The translations under genes were made by a program, and so were the position numbers. From Shinisaurus crocodilurus (Eukaryota; Chordata; Lepidosauria; Squamata; Shinisauridae), in the NCBI GenBank assembly GCA_021292165.1, contig CM037877.1:160599871-160663870 (forward strand): a stretch of DNA of 64,000 nt, read 5' to 3'. Shown piece after piece: positions 1 through 11,099 of the stretch (position 1 is the stretch's first letter; every line of letters starts with the position of its first letter). The notes beneath the pieces are model-generated. The model made no database searches. It was given only the letters and a program-made list of their open reading frames with translations, and was not told where the DNA came from.

Positions 1-1730
1 TTGTCCTCCATTGCCTTATTTGGTCTTTCTATGCACAGAGTTCTGTGCTCTGGCATAGTTGCTGCAAATATCCTTTGTAAGGCAATCAGAGCCCTATTCA
101 TGGAGTAATTGGTCTCCATGCATTCTTGAAATGCATGGAGGCATTGTAGCTCCACTCCCCACATTCTCCACATGTTCAGCAGCTGAGCATGCTTAGAATC
201 CTCCATATGATAGGGGAATCCAGATTGCATAGGGTTCCCGGTCACATGCGGCTGTGGTTATATTCATGTTGCTGATATAATGCCGCATGTCCTAAGATTA
301 TGCCAGTGTGGTGGGTATTTTAGGCTTCATCCTGACACTTGCTTATTGCCATATGACTCAGAGAGGCTCAGACCTTAACTCCCTTACTTGAGGATATTTT
401 ATGTTGTTAGCAATGTCTGAAAAGATGAGTTGTGTGAGTGCAACAGTGCAGAATCTCAGGCTTATCTCTATGGGAGGTCATTGTGACACAATAAGAAATG
501 TTAATACAGTTCTGCAGTGAATAGTAAATCTGTCATTCTCCTATGAATGGCAAATCTGGTGTTAAGTGAAGCAGGCAGATTAGTAGAATATTGCTTTCTG
601 GAGATCATTGGATGTATGCCATATAAGACCACTTTCCCCCTTTTCAAATGGTACATTTGTGTGTGTCAAAACATTTAAAGCAAAAGGCTTAAATATGTAC
701 AGTCAATTCGTGTGGTTTTGTATAGCAATCCAGTCAATTTGCAAGGGTTGGTCAGTTGGAGAATGGATCACCTATTGCTACAAATTGTGCCAGCATCTAT
801 GTTCACAAAAGCAGCAATAGGTTGGCACAAGTCTGTCGTTGTTTGTGCTAGAATTATATTGGGCTAAAAATCCCAAGCCCCAGTATGGAGACATTCCTTG
901 AATGGAATGTTTGAACCCATGAAACAATTTTTATTTGCTATTGCCAGTTTGCAAATTAATCTATTAATTAACCAACAAAAATAAATACTTATAAGGCAAT
1001 GGTTTGAAGATTATGATGGGCAGGATTTAAAGCTGGGATCATGACTTCTCTTCAGGAGAGGTGAAAGTCACTGAAAGGTACAGGAAGATGTATGGAGAAA
1101 CAGCTAGGTGCTGAGAAGGAATGGGGGAAAGAATATATTAATTAGAAACTTCCCAACATTCCTGGGATTAAGGTAGCAACTTCAGATCAGGCCCAGCATC
1201 AACAACAGTAGGGTTGCCACCTGTTCCTTATTTCAACAAGAGGTTCCATATTCAGTATTAAGATGTATTATTACTAAATAAAGAACCGTTCCTTGAAACA
1301 AGGAACAGATGGCAAAACTAGTCAGAAAGCTGCTGAGGTCAAAGTGCCCAGGCAGAGCCCACTGCTGCTGACTCCTGCCCTGGCCCACCATTTTAATTTC
1401 CCATAATGCCCCCAACATAGCGTGGTGAAAAATTAAAATGGTTGTCTGCAGCCCACCAATGTAAAAGGGTACTTTGCTGAAGGTGTTGGAATATGCGATC
1501 AGAAGTTGTCAGCTCTGCAGGGAGGGTTTTTTAAGTTGATTGCCCAGTAAAGGGTTAAAATAGACTGTTATAGTCTAGTTAAAGGGCAAAGGCAGAAACC
1601 AAGTTTCTCTGAGAAGTCACGGGGTAGGGTTCAGTGAAGCAAACCACTTGATTGAATCAGGGGAGAGAATGCTGGATGTTGACTAGCAACAAGTCAGAAA
1701 TTCCATTCTCTCTATCTCTTACAGTTAGAC
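1..1730. other. No recognised feature
   Basis: The open frames here are short and have no family resemblance. A segment around 1205-1430 has small self-complementary stretches (the attccttg-type words near 1225 and 1290) and may be a worn repeat, but I cannot place it. Confidence 0.5.
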
Positions 1731-1739
1731 TGGTCCTAA

Positions 1740-2110
1740 TAGAGTTGTAAATCGAGCCTCCGCCGGGGCAGAACGAAGCCGAGCATGGCCCCGCTCGCAC
1801 CCCGGCGAGGCCTTACCTCCTCTTTGGGGTGGCTCGCACGCTCCGCGGAGAGCTGCCCCAGCCGCCTGATCCGGCGGAGAACCGCCCGCTCTGCTCGATC
1901 GGTCCCGTTGCATCACTTCCGGGACCGGAAATGACGCGACGGGACCAATCTGCGCCTGCGCAGAGGCCCCGTCGCGTCATTTCCGGTCCTGGAAGTGATG
2001 CGACGGGACCTCCGAACGCGGTAGGGGATCGTTCTAGTGGCGCTGCGCGCCGCTTGAAAAAACAAGGTGGGCAGGGGGCGGCGGGGGGGGGGGGAACGGG
2101 GCGTGCGGCA
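1740..2110. promoter_or_regulatory. CpG-rich island built around a 46-bp inverted repeat
   Basis: CpG is dense here although the surrounding DNA is nearly CpG-free. Arms at 1901-1946 and 1966-2010 are inverted copies with about three mismatches. The 19-bp spacer holds a smaller palindrome, CTGCGCCTGCGCAG, that resembles an NRF-1 site. The arms carry CACTTCCGG/CATTTCCGG words that resemble ETS sites. On the minus strand AGGAG|GTAAGG at 1820-1811 fits a 5' splice donor, so a minus-strand first exon is possible. A GC-rich foldback transposon is the alternative, and a related GC-rich palindrome at 30.9-31.05 kb favours it. The overlapping open frames on both strands encode near-identical peptides only because the DNA is palindromic. 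Confidence 0.5.
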
Positions 2111-2783
2111 GTGCCCAGCCTTATTTTGCCCTCTAGTCCTAAAGTTAACTGACTTAACTGATGCTTGCTAGGGTTTAGCAAAGGGTCTTGAGCTGTGTTT
2201 TCCTTACCTCTCAATATGAGTAACGTTTAAGAAACTGCACTTACAAACCCTGTAACCATCATGCTTGTAGTACCTAAGAAACTTATGTTACTGTCATTTA
2301 CTTTAAACTGGGTGCCACTTAGAAACAGGTCCTGTGTATGTGTGTTTGTTGAGTGGAGTCTGCTGCTGCTATTGTGCTCTGCCATCAGAAGGCCCTCTCA
2401 GACCTGGAACTGACCCAACTTCAGATCCTCTGGGACACTTTCCTGCTTGACCAAAGAGAGAAGCTACACCTCCTCCTCTCACCTCCCTGCCTATTTTATT
2501 TGTTCCTGTTCCTTCTGGCACTGCAGTGGGGAGAATTTTTTATTTTTTTTAATTTACACACAGAAATATGTGAATTTCCACAATTGTGTTTGAGGCAACT
2601 CTAGGTGATACAAAAGTTCTGTCTCTGGTGATTGATCCGAGATGGCAGCTTCACACATGCACATCATCACTTGATATGGTGGCCATAGTGGGAGGGGCAT
2701 TCAGGTCAGAAGGTGTGGTTTCCATGCAGGATTCAGCCCTGTTAATTTTGCACTGTAGAATCAACAGGTTGGCCAGGTGTAAA

Positions 2784-3913
2784 TAGGGTGGCCTTTTACA
2801 GAGGACAGTCCTCTATTTGAAGGGCTGCCAGAGGATTGTCCTCTGCTTGAAGGCATCCCCTGTTTAAAGGCTGTTCTGTCCAATTCCAGTGTAAAGATAA
2901 AAAAGCATCAGAACTGTGGCCCATCAAGAGTTTGCTCCTAGACAGCAGTCTGAACAGGCAAGCACATAGGTCACAGTCCTCCACAGTATGGTGAGATGTA
3001 CTATATTTCTATTGAAATTATGATAATTATTTATAAATTTGCATACGAACATTAGAAGAGCTATGCTGAATCAGACCAAGGGTCCATCTAGTCCAGCATT
3101 CTGTTCACACAGTGGCCAACCAGTTGCCCACGGGAAACCCACAAGCAGGACACCAGTGCAACAGCACCTTCCTGTCCATGTTCCCCAGCAACTAGTGTAC
3201 AGAGGCATATTGCCTCTGATACTGGAGGTAGCATATAGCCAATCAGGACTAGTAGCCATTGATAGCCTTCTCCTCCATGAATTTGTCCAATCCCCTTTTA
3301 AAGCCATCCAAATTGGTGGCCATCACTACATCTTGTGGAAGTGAATTCCATAGTTTAACTATGCACTGTGTGAAGAAGTACTTCTTTTTATCTGTCCTGA
3401 ATCTCCTACCAATCTGCTTCATGGGATGACCCCGGGTTCTAGATTATGAGAGAGGGAGAAAAAATGTCTCCCTCTCCACTTTCTCCACATCATGCATAAT
3501 TCTGTATGCCTCTACTACATATCCCCTTTATCACTCCCCCCCCAAGATAACAGTCACAGACATTGCAAACTTTCCTTGTAGAGGAGTGACTCCAGATCAT
3601 TTTGTTGCCCCTTTCTGCACCTTTCCCAGCTCTACAATACCTTTTTTTAGGTGTGGTAATCAGAACTGTGACCAGAACAGTATTCCAAGCATGGTCGCAT
3701 CGTAAATCTCTGTAAGGGCAGTATTATGATATTGGCAGTTTCCAGGCAGCCACATGGTATCTCTCTCACAGACTAGTCCTGATTATATATTAAACATAAA
3801 ATGTCTATGCATATAAATTAGTATATGCACATTTTATGAAAATTTGCGCCTTCTTTTGTCCTCTTTTTTAAAGTGATGCATTTCCTCTTTTTGGATGCTT
3901 TCTAAGCACCCTA
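2784..3913 (+). mobile_element. TAGGGTGG-family TIR element, split by a CR1-type insertion
   Basis: The element starts TAGGGTGGCC and ends GCACCCTA, so the termini are inverted and TA-bounded. The left part (2784-3046) has the family's repeated GAGGACAGTCCTCT words. The family's right part resumes near 3806 (tttgtcctctttttt). The middle is a minus-strand LINE end (3047-3742). Other copies lie at 11.1, 22.4, 24.3, 45.0, 56.0, 61.5 and 63.4 kb. No transposase is encoded, so it is non-autonomous and its superfamily is undetermined. Confidence 0.6.
3047..3742 (-). mobile_element. CR1-type LINE 3' end, nested in the TIR element
   Basis: Read on the minus strand, this is the 3' part of a CR1-group LINE. 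It covers the late reverse-transcriptase C-terminus (segments resembling 'SLSHNLEPGVIP' and 'FFTQCIVKLWNSLP', heavily mutated) and then a 3' UTR ending in the GGACTAGATGGACC / GGTCTGATTCAGCAT words. It is 5'-truncated, as is usual for this group, and has no intact frame. The same 3' end appears at 24.2 kb and 25.45 kb, and as the tail of the tRNA-headed SINEs at 39.3 kb. Its own TSD is not clear. Confidence 0.7.
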
Positions 3914-5240
3914 AAAATGAAATTGCTGCTGGGTGCTATTTTGAAAAAGCACTGCAAACAAACGCTGGAGATCAAGCAATGTACATAAATTATCAACCAC
4001 ACTGCTGACACCATTGAAACTTATTTCACAGGGTTACGTCCAGTGATGTTCTACACAACCCCCCCCCCCATTTTGAGTATATGACTCATGACTCATGAAT
4101 AATTTACACGTATCGATCCATCTTTATGAAGCACTCTTGGGGTGTGGTGGGGTGTGTGGAGGGAGTTGCCATAGTGGCTTTCAGGCTACCAGCATAATGT
4201 GGAATGGACCCCCTTATATGGAAGTAAGATCTCTTGGAAATCTCTAGCTTTCCAAATAAACGTATTTAGGATCAAAGTGTTTTGAAGCCTTTCTTTGATG
4301 ATTTAACATTGATGCAAAATGCAGTCAAGATATGTGCACCACCCCACCACCCCAAAGCCTGTTGGGGATTATGCATAATAGCTGGAGAATGTGCACAGTT
4401 CCCTCTTCATGAGCAAATTATACGCACATTTTCCATGAGGTGTGGTGAATGTGTACAATGGCTGTTTTTTTTATACACATTAACTGTTCAACTCACATTA
4501 GCCCTAACACACACACACACACACACACATACACACACACATCTTAGAAGGGCATGGATGATACTATACAAATGATACAAGCTCTTATGAATAATTAATC
4601 ATTATTAATAAAACATTAATACAAGTAATTCTTTCCAAGCTGATTTTCTGTGGTGTAAGCTGCTGTCCCAAATGAGTTGCATTGGGTTGGGATGGGTGTT
4701 GTGGGTTTTTTCCCCCTTGCACTAATATTCCACCATGCTCATTCACCTTACTCCAGATGCATTGGAATAGATCTACTTGCTAATCATTCTCCTGGGTTTC
4801 ATCCAACATTTTATCCTCTTCTCCTTCCCTGTATCTTCCCAGTTCCCAAAGGTTCCGTTCTACAGACCTTATTGGTGAGTCAGTGTTTCAGAGTCCCTTC
4901 CTACGTGCTAATTTAAAAGGTTAAAATATCATTAATATGCTGACTTGAACTTTGAAGAGCCATAACATGCAGCCTAAGACTACCCTTTGCATGGCTAATT
5001 CAGGCAATCGTGCTTAAACGCTGAGGATGACTCCTAGCAAATGGGATTGGTTGGGAAATATAGTGTGATGAGACTGAAGAGAGACAGCATGAGCCACCAA
5101 GTCATAGGGTGCAATTCATGGAGCTTAAGTGCTGTTTTGACAATGTTGCGCTGGGAAGACCTATGCTGCCATGTGACAGCTTCACCAAGGTGCCTAGCTA
5201 GCTTGCCATTCAAGACACATTACCATGCTCAGCTTACTTT
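3914..5240. other. Mostly unassigned; one (AC)n microsatellite
   Basis: A CA dinucleotide run lies at 4506-4541. The rest shows no coding signal and no repeat that I recognise. Confidence 0.5.
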
Positions 5241-5249
5241 CAGTTATGG

Positions 5250-5325
5250 CAGTGTTCTCCAACCTTGGGTCGTCCACAGATGTTTTTGGCCTACAACTCC
5301 CAGCATGTCCCAGCCAGCTATGCTG
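5250..5325. mobile_element. Left half of a palindromic hAT-type MITE
   Basis: It starts CAGTGTTCTCCAACCTTGGG and runs into the shared core word CTACAACTCCCAGCATG, as in the complete copies at 16553-16687 and 51085-51204. The right arm is missing where the CR1 sequence begins, so it was lost before or during that insertion. Confidence 0.7.
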
Positions 5326-5562
5326 AATGCAGAAACACAAGAGGAGGTGATGGCCACTCAGAACAATGATAAGGTCCCATGGCAAGCGACTCTAATGAGA
5401 AAAGGAGCCCAGGAGGGGTGGGAGTTTTAAAAAAGGAAATTCTGAAGGCACAATGGCAAACAATTCCCACAAGGAAAAAAGGCAGAGGACAACAGAAGAA
5501 GCCAGTGTGGCTTCACAAAAAACTCAGAGATGACCTGAAAACAAAAAAGACACATATAGGAT

Positions 5563-6325
5563 GTGGAAGGAAGGCAGGCTACAAGGGAAGAGTACAGGCA
5601 GGTAGCACAGAACTGCAGGAATAGTGTCAGGAAGGCTAAAGCTGAGAATGAGCTGAGGCTAGCGAGGGATGCTAAAAACAACAAGAAAGCTTTCTTTAGA
5701 TACGTGCATAGTAAAAGACAGAGGAAAGAAATGGTGGTTCCACTACACAATGAGGATGGCAAATTGATAACAGAAGACAAAGAAAAGGCAGAAGTGTTCA
5801 ATTCCTTACTTCGGCTCGGTCTTCTCCCAAAAGAGAGTTTATGTCCCCCCTGGCAAACCTGAAGTGCAAACTGAAGGGGCAGGATTGCAGCTTGAGATTG
5901 ATAGGCAAATGGTCAAGGAACACCTGATTACTTTGCACGAGTTTAAATCTCCAGGGCCTGACAAACTGCATCCTAGAGTAATAAAGGAACTGGCAGAAGA
6001 ACTCTCAGAACCACTGTCTATTATCTTTGAGAAATCATGGAGGACAGGTGAAGTGCCAGATGACTGGAGGAGGGCAAATGTTGTTCCTATCTTCAAAAAG
6101 GGCAAGAAGGAGGAACCTGGGAACTGTAGACCAGTCAGTCTAACATCAATCCTTGGGAAAATTTTGGAGCAGATTATAAAGAAGTCAGCCTGCAAGCACC
6201 TTGAAAACAATGCAGTCATTACTAGAAGCCAGCATGGATTTGTCAAGAAAAAATCCTGCCAGACTAATCTGATCTCATTTTTTGATCGGGTAACCTCCCT
6301 TGTGGACTGTGGGAATTCCGGGTGA
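5563..6325 (+). pseudogene. CR1 reverse transcriptase, N-terminal half (broken)
   Basis: Two frames join imperfectly. Frame 5563-5862 gives an arginine/lysine-rich helical linker (VAQNCRNSVRKAKAENELR, KAFFRYVHSKR). Frame 5864-6325 gives RT blocks 0-2, including SPGPDKLHPRVIKELAEEL, VPIFKKGKKEEPGNCRPVSL and RSQHGFVKKKSCQTNLISFF. These are standard CR1/jockey-group RT motifs. An upstream frame at 5379-5624 overlaps the same gene after another shift. Frame switches near 5625 and 5835-5860, and the insertion after 6315, inactivate it. Confidence 0.8.
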
Positions 6326-8010
6326 ACATGGAGTCTTGAAGTCACACAGAATCTCTGTGGGACAACTGATACAGCGTTCCTGGCCAGAGAAATTCTGACT
6401 GGGGAATCTACTTCTGATAAGAAGCTAAGATTTGATGTTACCCCCAAAATACCTTGCAGGGTTATAAATCGCTTTATGTTTGTCATTCGGCGGACAGATT
6501 GTGGCTGTAACCTGAGGTGGGGGAAAGCGGCGCTGTATTCAGGAGACCGGCTTGCACCGATCATTAGAGGCGTACGTGTTCACTTCCAAAATGATGGATA
6601 ATATCTGGACTGGCCGATTTGGAATTTTTCTACAGCACAGTAGGAATTATAATTAACTGTAAGTTGAATGTGGGTATATCTGGGAGGCAAAGAAGATAAG
6701 AAGTGCTAATTGGAAGGAGGGCTATAATTCTTTTATGTGCAGTGGAATTTTGGAAGTACAAGGGCAATATGACTTCAGCATTTATGTTGCTTTGGAAAAA
6801 GTTGGAAAATAATATCTTAAATAAACTGGAAAGAAGAATCCAAGGTTGGGAGGTAAACTTTGAAGTAGTCGTAACAAAAAAAAGACGGGAATCGGACACT
6901 ACACAGGAGGAGAAAGAAGTAATTAAGGATGTTGGAGACTTTCCAGAGATTCACAGAGGTGTTGAAGTGTTAATCCAAGGTTGGGATGTAAACTTTGAAG
7001 AAGACGTAACAAAAAAAAGACGGGAATCGGACATTACACAGGAGGAGAAAGAAGTAATTAAGGATGTTGGAGACTTTCCAGAGATTCACAGAGGCGTTGA
7101 AGTGTTAACTGGACTGAATTTGCTTAAGGAGAAGATTCGGAGAAAAGTTATGACGCAGTTCTTAAAACCCAAGATGGCGAATGCTGAGATTCACAGAGGC
7201 TTTGAAATCTGGATTGGACTGAAGGTTCATAAAGCCGGTGAGCAAGATCCCCAGAGTAGGCTTGCTTTGTTTTTTGTTCAGAATCTGGAATGTAGTTATC
7301 ATCCTTTTGACAGAGGGAAATGTGAGCTTTGTTAAAAAATCTGATTTTGCTTTGACTGGGAAAGGATGAAGGGCTGCTGTTTATTGAATTATTCAGATAA
7401 AGGGATTGCCTATACGATATATAAAACTTAAGGACTTTAAATATTTAAAAAGGGATGGCATATATGATTGTCCTGGATTTCAAATATAAATGGTGATGTA
7501 AGAGAAAATATTATTATTATTAAGATATAAGCATATTAAGGGGAAGGTTGTGCTTTTTGTTTTTGTTTTTTGGAGGGTTTGGAGGGTTTGTTGTTGTTGT
7601 TATTGTTGTCTTTTACAAGTAGAATGATGACTTATGTGCTTCTGTTGTTTTGTTAGCTGTTACTTATTTTTTAACTTTTAAATTTTTTCTGTATAAAAAA
7701 AAAAGATATCTTTAAAATTATAAGTGAAGTGGTTTATGGATAGATAGAAAGAAACAAGGAGTAAATGTACTATACTAGAGAGGGATTCTTAATATTCTTA
7801 ATAATGGGATTTTAAATTGGATTAAAATGTTGTTTTGTTTTTGGTTTGCCGTAACTGAATGTGAGTTATGTTAACGGAGAATGTTGTAAGAATAACTGTG
7901 GTTGCTTAAGCTGTGGAGAAGATTGGAAGTCCTTTTTAATTGTGTATATTGTTTGTTATATATGTGTTTTTGTGTTTGTATGAAATGAAATAAAATTCAT
8001 AAAACCATCT
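6316..8010 (+). mobile_element. L1-like element lacking ORF2, inserted in the CR1
   Basis: The element breaks the CR1 RT frame. Its 3' end (ATGAAATGAAATAAAATTCAT at 7980-8000, near 20 A-rich bases, with an AATAAA signal) and its T/G-rich 3' UTR resemble squamate L1 elements. A GC-richer 5' region (6316-6600) precedes a single 210-codon open frame, and no endonuclease or RT follows. This is the layout of an internally deleted, HAL1-like 'half-L1', although the L1 assignment is by resemblance only. I see no target-site duplication, and the host CR1 lost some 65-70 bp at the junction. Confidence 0.55.
6703..7335 (+). CDS. ORF1-like protein with an internal 45-residue tandem duplication
   Basis: A 210-codon open frame within the L1-like insertion. 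It is rich in lysine and glutamate. Residues about 46-90 and 91-135 are near-identical copies (each with TKKRRESD and QEEKEVIKDVGDFPEIHRG), encoded by an in-frame 135-bp tandem repeat at 6838-6972 and 6973-7107. A third, partial echo (EIHRGFEIWIGLK) follows around 7180-7220. The basic/acidic composition suits an ORF1-type RNA-binding protein, but I see no RRM or CCHC motif and cannot assign a domain. The start is simply the first ATG of the frame. It may be a decayed ORF1 whose frame survives by chance. Confidence 0.4.
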   Translation: MLIGRRAIILLCAVEFWKYKGNMTSAFMLLWKKLENNILNKLERRIQGWEVNFEVVVTKKRRESDTTQEEKEVIKDVGDFPEIHRGVEVLIQGWDVNFEEDVTKKRRESDITQEEKEVIKDVGDFPEIHRGVEVLTGLNLLKEKIRRKVMTQFLKPKMANAEIHRGFEIWIGLKVHKAGEQDPQSRLALFFVQNLECSYHPFDRGKCELC

Positions 8011-8189
8011 GATTAGCAAGCTAGCTAAAAGTGGGCTGGATTGAACAACTATCAGGTGGATCCACAATTGGCTACAGAATCGGACTCAAAGAGTGCTTAT
8101 CAATGGTACCTTCTCAAACTGGGGAGAGGTAATGAGTGGGGTACCACAGGGCTAGGTCCTGGGCCCAGTGATATTCAACTTTTTTATTA

Positions 8190-8897
8190 ATGGATGAGGA
8201 GGTGCAGGGAATGCTTATCAAATTTGCAGATGACACAAAGTTGGGTGGAACAGCTAATACTCTGGAAAACCGAAACAAAATTCAAAGCGATCTCGATAGG
8301 CTGGAGTGCTGGGTCAAAAACAACAGAATGAAATTTAATAGGGGTAAATGCCAAGTGCTGCACCTAGGGAGAGGAAATCAAATGCAGAGTTACAGAATGG
8401 GGGACACTTGGCTCAACAATACTACAAGTGAGAAGGATCTTGGAATTGTCGTAGATCACAAACTGAATATGAGCCAGCAATGCGATGTGGCTGCAAAGAA
8501 GGCAAATACTATTTTGTGCTGCATTAATAGAAGTATAGCTACCAAATCGCGTGAAGTGATAATTCCCCTCTACTCAGCACTGGTTAGGCCTCATCTTGAG
8601 TACTGCGTCCAGTTCTGGGCACCACACTTTAAGAAGGATGTAGACAAACTGGAGAAGGTTCAGAGGAGGGCAACAAAGATGATAAAGGGACTGGAAACAA
8701 GGCCCTATGAGGAGAGAGTGAAAGAACTGGGCATGTTTAGCCTTCAGAAGAGGAGACTGAGGGGAGATATGATAGCACTCTTCCAGTACTTGAAGGGTTG
8801 TCACACAGAGGAGGGCCAGGATCTCTTCTCGATCATCCCAGTTTGCAGGACACGGAATAATGGGCTTCAAGTTGACAGGAACCCAGATTCCACCTGA
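8190..8897 (+). pseudogene. CR1 reverse transcriptase, C-terminal half (broken)
   Basis: The frame is 235 codons. It opens just before the catalytic box KFADDTKLGG (residues 11-20; the usual Y/FADD metal-binding motif), continues through the RT thumb (WVKNNRMKFNRGKCQVLHLG) and the C-terminal block VRPHLEYCVQFWAPHFKKD, and ends with the EKVQRRATKMIKGL..YEERVKELGMFSL region typical of CR1. It lacks the N-terminal half, which lies beyond the 6316-8010 insertion. A frameshift near 8890 separates it from the last homologous stretch (FLTVRAIRQWNQLPREVVSSP, 8908-8970). Confidence 0.85.
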
Positions 8898-9158
8898 ACA
8901 TCAGGAAAAAATTCCTGACTGTTAGAGCAATAAGACAATGGAACCAACTACCTAGGGAGGTGGTGAGCTCTCCCACTCTGGAGGCATTCAAGGTGAAGCT
9001 GGACAGCCATCTGTCAGGGAAACTTTGACCTGCATTCCTGCATTGAGCAGGGGGTTGGACTCGATGGCCTTGTAGGCCCCTTCCAACTCTACCTATGATT
9101 CTATGATTCTATAACTTAGATGGCTTTGCCAAAGCATTAGAAATTCCAGAGTGGTGGC

Positions 9159-9199
<41 letters not shown>

Positions 9200-9225
9200 G
9201 TAGTAGTAGTAGTAGTAGTAGTAGT
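9159..9225 (+). repeat. (AAT)n-(AGT)n compound microsatellite
   Basis: A run of AAT triplets passes directly into AGT triplets. Confidence 0.95.
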
Positions 9226-9335
9226 TGCGGCACCTTAGCAACTAATGATTTTATTATGGAATATGCTTTCATGGACTGCAGTGTGCTTCTTCATGAGATG
9301 CATGAAGTGTTATCCTGGGTCAGCAGGTATGTATA
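9226..9335 (+). repeat. Diverged copy of the GGCACCTTA / ATAAGCTTT repeat
   Basis: The words gcggcaccttagcaacta, tttattatgg, catggactgcagtgtgc and agatgcatgaagtg match the repeats at 13935-14103 and 50838-50945. The family is unnamed by me. No coding content. Confidence 0.6.
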
Positions 9336-9359
9336 CATATATGCATGGTTGTAATCAAC

Positions 9360-10130
9360 CCTATTTATTTATTTATTTAAAATTATTTTTGGGCTGTCTT
9401 TAAGGGTGGAGGCCTCTGGCAAAGAAGATAAAAAGAAATGATACAAGTTAAAAACAAGCAATACAATTCAATTAAACTAGTGCTTCTAAATAAAAGCAGC
9501 AGGCCAGAATTTTTTTTTAAAGGCCAGCAAAAAATAGGCCTTGCTATCAAATGCCACCCCATGCAAAAAATCACAGTCTGTGATAATCCAATTAAATCTT
9601 ACATGTATGCAAAATAAGCACAGTGACCATTCACAACAGTGAACAGTTTCTATTCATGCCTGTATGAACAGAATCAAACTTCCTGATGCATAATAATTCA
9701 GTGGCTTCATGCTGGATTCTCTCTTTAAGATTCCTTTGTTGAAGAATGGCAACTCTCAAACTAGACAAGTTGATGGAGGACAGGTCTATTGATGGCTGTT
9801 AACCAGGAAAGCAAATGCTGAACTCCTGGTGTGGGGAGGGGGCAGAAGCCTGTCTAATTTTGTCTATGAAACTCTGTAATGTGCTGTATATATTGATGGC
9901 TCTGCTTCAGTTATATGAATGGTAGTATCTTTGAATAGCAAAGATGCCAGGACAAAAAAGATGTGCCCGGCTTGTGATCTCCCAGAGACATCTAGCTAGC
10001 TGGCATTGGAAGCAGATACTGGAGCAGATGGACCTTTGGCCTGAATCTTTATGTTCTTTTGGCACCTCTGTATTGATGAAATAAAGGTGAGTTGAGTTAT
10101 AATCAAGGGTCTACTCTCACTGAACGCCTT
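9360..10130. other. Unassigned, with a short (TTTA)n run
   Basis: A (TTTA)n run at 9362-9382 may mark the 3' end of a worn minus-strand LINE (9362-9600). The remainder has no recognised feature. Confidence 0.4.
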
Positions 10131-10134
10131 AGTA

Positions 10135-10500
10135 CAGGGATGTTGAACCTCAGGCCCACGGGACAAACCTGGCCCACCTGCGGTCCCAATATAGCCCTCT
10201 GGGGTTCTGCAGATGGCCACACCCCTTACCCTGTCCCCACCCCCTTTCCATCGACCACCAATCATTTGATTGTTTCCTGATTATTGTTCAGTTTATCCCC
10301 ATTCTGAAAGGTGAAATGCCTCTCCAAAGGCTTAGTTACTGGCAGGAAGAGCTTTAAACTAAAATAGACTGGGTTTTTTTTTTTTTTGTATTTTTGGCCC
10401 CACCCCTTTCGCTTTTGGCCCTGCCCACCACAGGTATGCAGCCACTGAGAACTTATCCAAAACTGAATTCAGCCCTTGGGCTGAAAGTTCAACAGCCCTG
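10135..10500. mobile_element. Non-autonomous hAT-type element
   Basis: Termini CAGGGATGTTGAACCTCAGG and its inverted partner (CCCTTGGGCTGAAAGTTCAA, then CAGCCCTG) are imperfect TIRs starting CAGGG, as in hAT/Charlie relatives. Flanks CCTTAGTA (10127-10134) and CCTTCGTG (10501-10508) match at 6 of 8 positions, consistent with an old 8-bp TSD. Relatives lie at 30474, 33223 and 56369. No transposase is present. Confidence 0.65.
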
Positions 10501-10616
10501 CCTTCGTGGGTGAAAGTCACAGGGAAAGTATATCTGTTAACAGGACAGCCATATGCATTCTCCACCCTGAGACAGATGTAGGCCTGAGTGGTTTTTTGAT
10601 ATGCGACCATCCTCAT

Positions 10617-10724
10617 GCTTGGCACCTTCCAGATATGTTTGGCCATGCTGGCTGGAGATGATGGGAATTGTAGTGCAACACACCTGGAGGGCACCATGTT
10701 GGGGAAGGCTGTGCTACAGGAAAT
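10617..10724. mobile_element. Eroded palindromic MITE (GGAAGGCTG family)
   Basis: The right arm (GATGGGAATTGTAG...GGAGGGCACCATGTTGGGGAAGGCTG) matches the 12982-13118 family. The left arm is degraded. Confidence 0.6.
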
Positions 10725-11099
10725 GCTCAAAAAGTGCAACAAAAGACGTTGGTCATTTTTTAGAAGGAAAGGCCATATTTAATATTTAATAATAGCACAG
10801 CAGAACTGTCATACGTTTCAAATTACATAAAATGAAATAAACAAGGTGCCCTTCACTCACAGCCCTGCCCATTATGTTATAAGCAAGGTGACATAAATAA
10901 ATAGTTGTGCGACCCAATCTGAGGAGCATCAGCACATTCCCACAGTGATCAACAGAATCCTGTTCCCTCTTCCTTCTTTTTTTGCCTATGTACATGCAGC
11001 CCTCTCTCCATGTGCCATGCATGTCAGTCATGCTCCAGAAGCATACATAGGCAGGACATAGGGGGTGTTCAAGGTACATAGAATGGCTGGACATGAATC

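Larger units (their letters stand above)
5345..9117 (+). mobile_element. CR1 LINE, interrupted by an L1-like element
   Basis: A CR1-family non-LTR retrotransposon in two pieces, about 5345-6315 and 8011-9117. The first encodes, with frameshifts, the linker before the reverse transcriptase and RT fingers/palm (5563-6325; motifs SPGPDKLHPRV, PIFKKG, RPVSLTS). The second carries the catalytic FADD box at 8223-8234 and the thumb/C-terminal region with PLYSALVRPHLEYCVQFWAP. The 3' UTR has the GGACTCGATGGCC motif and ends in ATTCTATG octamers (9090-9115), diagnostic of CR1. About 65-70 bp of normal CR1 sequence between the pieces is missing, judged from the family's usual continuity. Frameshifts and stops make it non-functional. 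Confidence 0.85.

Noticed and set aside
1813..2214. 133-codon minus-strand and 107-codon plus-strand frames
   Set aside because: Both encode the same peptide stretch because the DNA is an inverted repeat, and the composition is that of a CpG-rich island, not of a protein family.
5839..6564. 241-codon minus-strand frame, the longest in the window
   Set aside because: It is antisense to the CR1 reverse transcriptase and runs into the L1-like insertion. No independent family signal.
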